This document shows positions 37,437 to 37,799 of a stretch of 37,799 nt of DNA, piece by piece. The translations under genes and the position numbers were made by a program. The DNA is from Actinomycetes bacterium. GTDB taxonomy: Bacteria > Actinomycetota > Acidimicrobiia > Acidimicrobiales > Bog-793. Under the pieces are notes generated by a model, which did no database searches, was not told the origin of the DNA, and saw only the letters and a program-made list of their open reading frames with translations. Numbering within the stretch: position 1 is the first letter of the stretch; every line of letters starts with the position of its first letter. The stretch is taken from positions 1 through 37,799 of the forward strand of contig JAJZZB010000014.1 of NCBI GenBank assembly GCA_021797795.1, given 5' to 3'.

Positions 37437-37799
37437 TCAGACGCGAGGAGTGGTCGACGCCGCAGTGTCGGCGAAGACGAGGCAGCCGCCGCTCGAGAAG
37501 CTGATGCCCACACGCTCGCCCCGGCGCGCACGCTCGGTGGTGACGACGCCGGCCACCTTGGCGCCGCCGGGAAGGTCGACCACGAGCTCGTAGCCCCGCC
37601 CCCGGAACGCGACGTCCGCCACCTCTCCGCGTACCTGGCACCCGGGAGAGTCGGGATGACAGAGCGCGGCGGAGGACGGCCGGATGGCGAGGAGCGCCTC
37701 ACCGGGCTCGAGTGGCGCCACCGCCCGGGCGCCGATCGGCCGGATGCCGGCGCCAGCGGAGAGCTCGACTTCGATCTGCTCGCCGGCTGCGGCATGACC
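37437..37799 (-). CDS. ABC transporter ATP-binding protein, C-terminal TOBE part (partial)
   Basis: About 120 codons run to TGA 37437 and remain open to the right edge of the window. The sequence shows GEALLAIRPSSAAL, VADVAFRGRGYELVVDLPGG, TERARRGERVGISFSSGGC and a short tail. This is the TOBE_2 regulatory domain that follows the nucleotide-binding domain in Fe3+/spermidine/putrescine/sulfate-type importers. Walker and signature motifs lie outside the window, so the substrate cannot be told. It is convergent with the FVGDF gene, 13 bp away. Confidence 0.75.
   Translation of the reverse strand, partial: GHAAAGEQIEVELSAGAGIRPIGARAVAPLEPGEALLAIRPSSAALCHPDSPGCQVRGEVADVAFRGRGYELVVDLPGGAKVAGVVTTERARRGERVGISFSSGGCLVFADTAASTTPRV

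Noticed and set aside
1-37799. CRISPR arrays, tRNA/rRNA genes, intact insertion sequences, prophage genes
   Set aside because: Read through for direct-repeat arrays, cloverleaf-like and rRNA-like stretches and complete transposases; none was seen apart from one transposase fragment.

Overview
The window is a very GC-rich, gene-dense bacterial contig (about 70% GC by eye) with frequent GTG starts and many 4-base ATGA/GTGA gene overlaps. Gene content points to Actinomycetota: a DevR/DosR-type response regulator, an Acg-type nitroreductase, a phosphoribosyltransferase-hydrolase fusion like Rv0571c and a CtpF-like P-type ATPase. A deep-branching class such as Acidimicrobiia is possible but not shown. 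No rRNA, tRNA, CRISPR array or intact mobile element was seen.

Main reading: much of the window looks like a DosR-type hypoxia/dormancy regulon. The response regulator (34132-34791) keeps, at the same residue numbers, the DevR phosphorylation residues (D54, T82, K104) and DNA-contact residues (K179, K182, N183). Palindromic 14-bp boxes of the form GGGnCnnnnGnCCC, most carrying the core CCWTCGGCCC, lie 35-90 bp before start codons of the kinds of genes DosR controls in mycobacteria. They precede a CBS protein, a P-type ATPase with TrkA-like proteins, a GT4 glycosyltransferase, a pyruvate:ferredoxin oxidoreductase operon, an Acg nitroreductase, a universal stress protein operon, a b6-type cytochrome operon that contains devR itself, and a second copy of an undescribed small protein. 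No DevS/DosT sensor kinase is present.

Layout. 1-4620: aminotransferase tail; CBS protein; P-type ATPase > TrkA > TrkA-N operon on the minus strand. 4733-7940: GNAT, aldo/keto reductase, TetR, SDR. 8298-9356: glycosyltransferase. 9357-10094: decayed island with a pyridoxamine-phosphate-oxidase-like remnant and an ISL3-type transposase remnant. 10095-14052: glycogen-debranching-type enzyme, phosphoribosyltransferase-hydrolase fusion, AhpD-like protein. 14263-16085: a SoxR-like promoter driving a Rieske/helical-domain protein. 16131-22602: prolyl oligopeptidase, HisRS, gamma-glutamyltransferase, metallophosphoesterase, nucleotidyltransferase. 22806-27295: PFOR operon with an NADPH oxidoreductase-ferredoxin fusion. 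27645-32577: divergent acg / usp-SRPBCC-like-ADP-forming acetyl-CoA synthetase. 32584-36628: cytochrome b-devR-VOC-enoyl-CoA hydratase operon. 36917-37799: second SRPBCC-like paralogue and an ABC-transporter ATPase tail.

How it may work together (inference): under low oxygen DevR would induce PFOR (pyruvate to acetyl-CoA plus reduced ferredoxin), the ferredoxin/NADPH oxidoreductase and an ADP-forming acetyl-CoA synthetase (acetyl-CoA to acetate plus ATP). That is a complete substrate-level-phosphorylation route. Stress, cation-transport and storage-polysaccharide genes and a b-type cytochrome complex would be induced with it. Three genes carry single-base deletions in G-runs, and the first nine bases match Illumina adapter sequence, so local assembly errors must be kept in mind.
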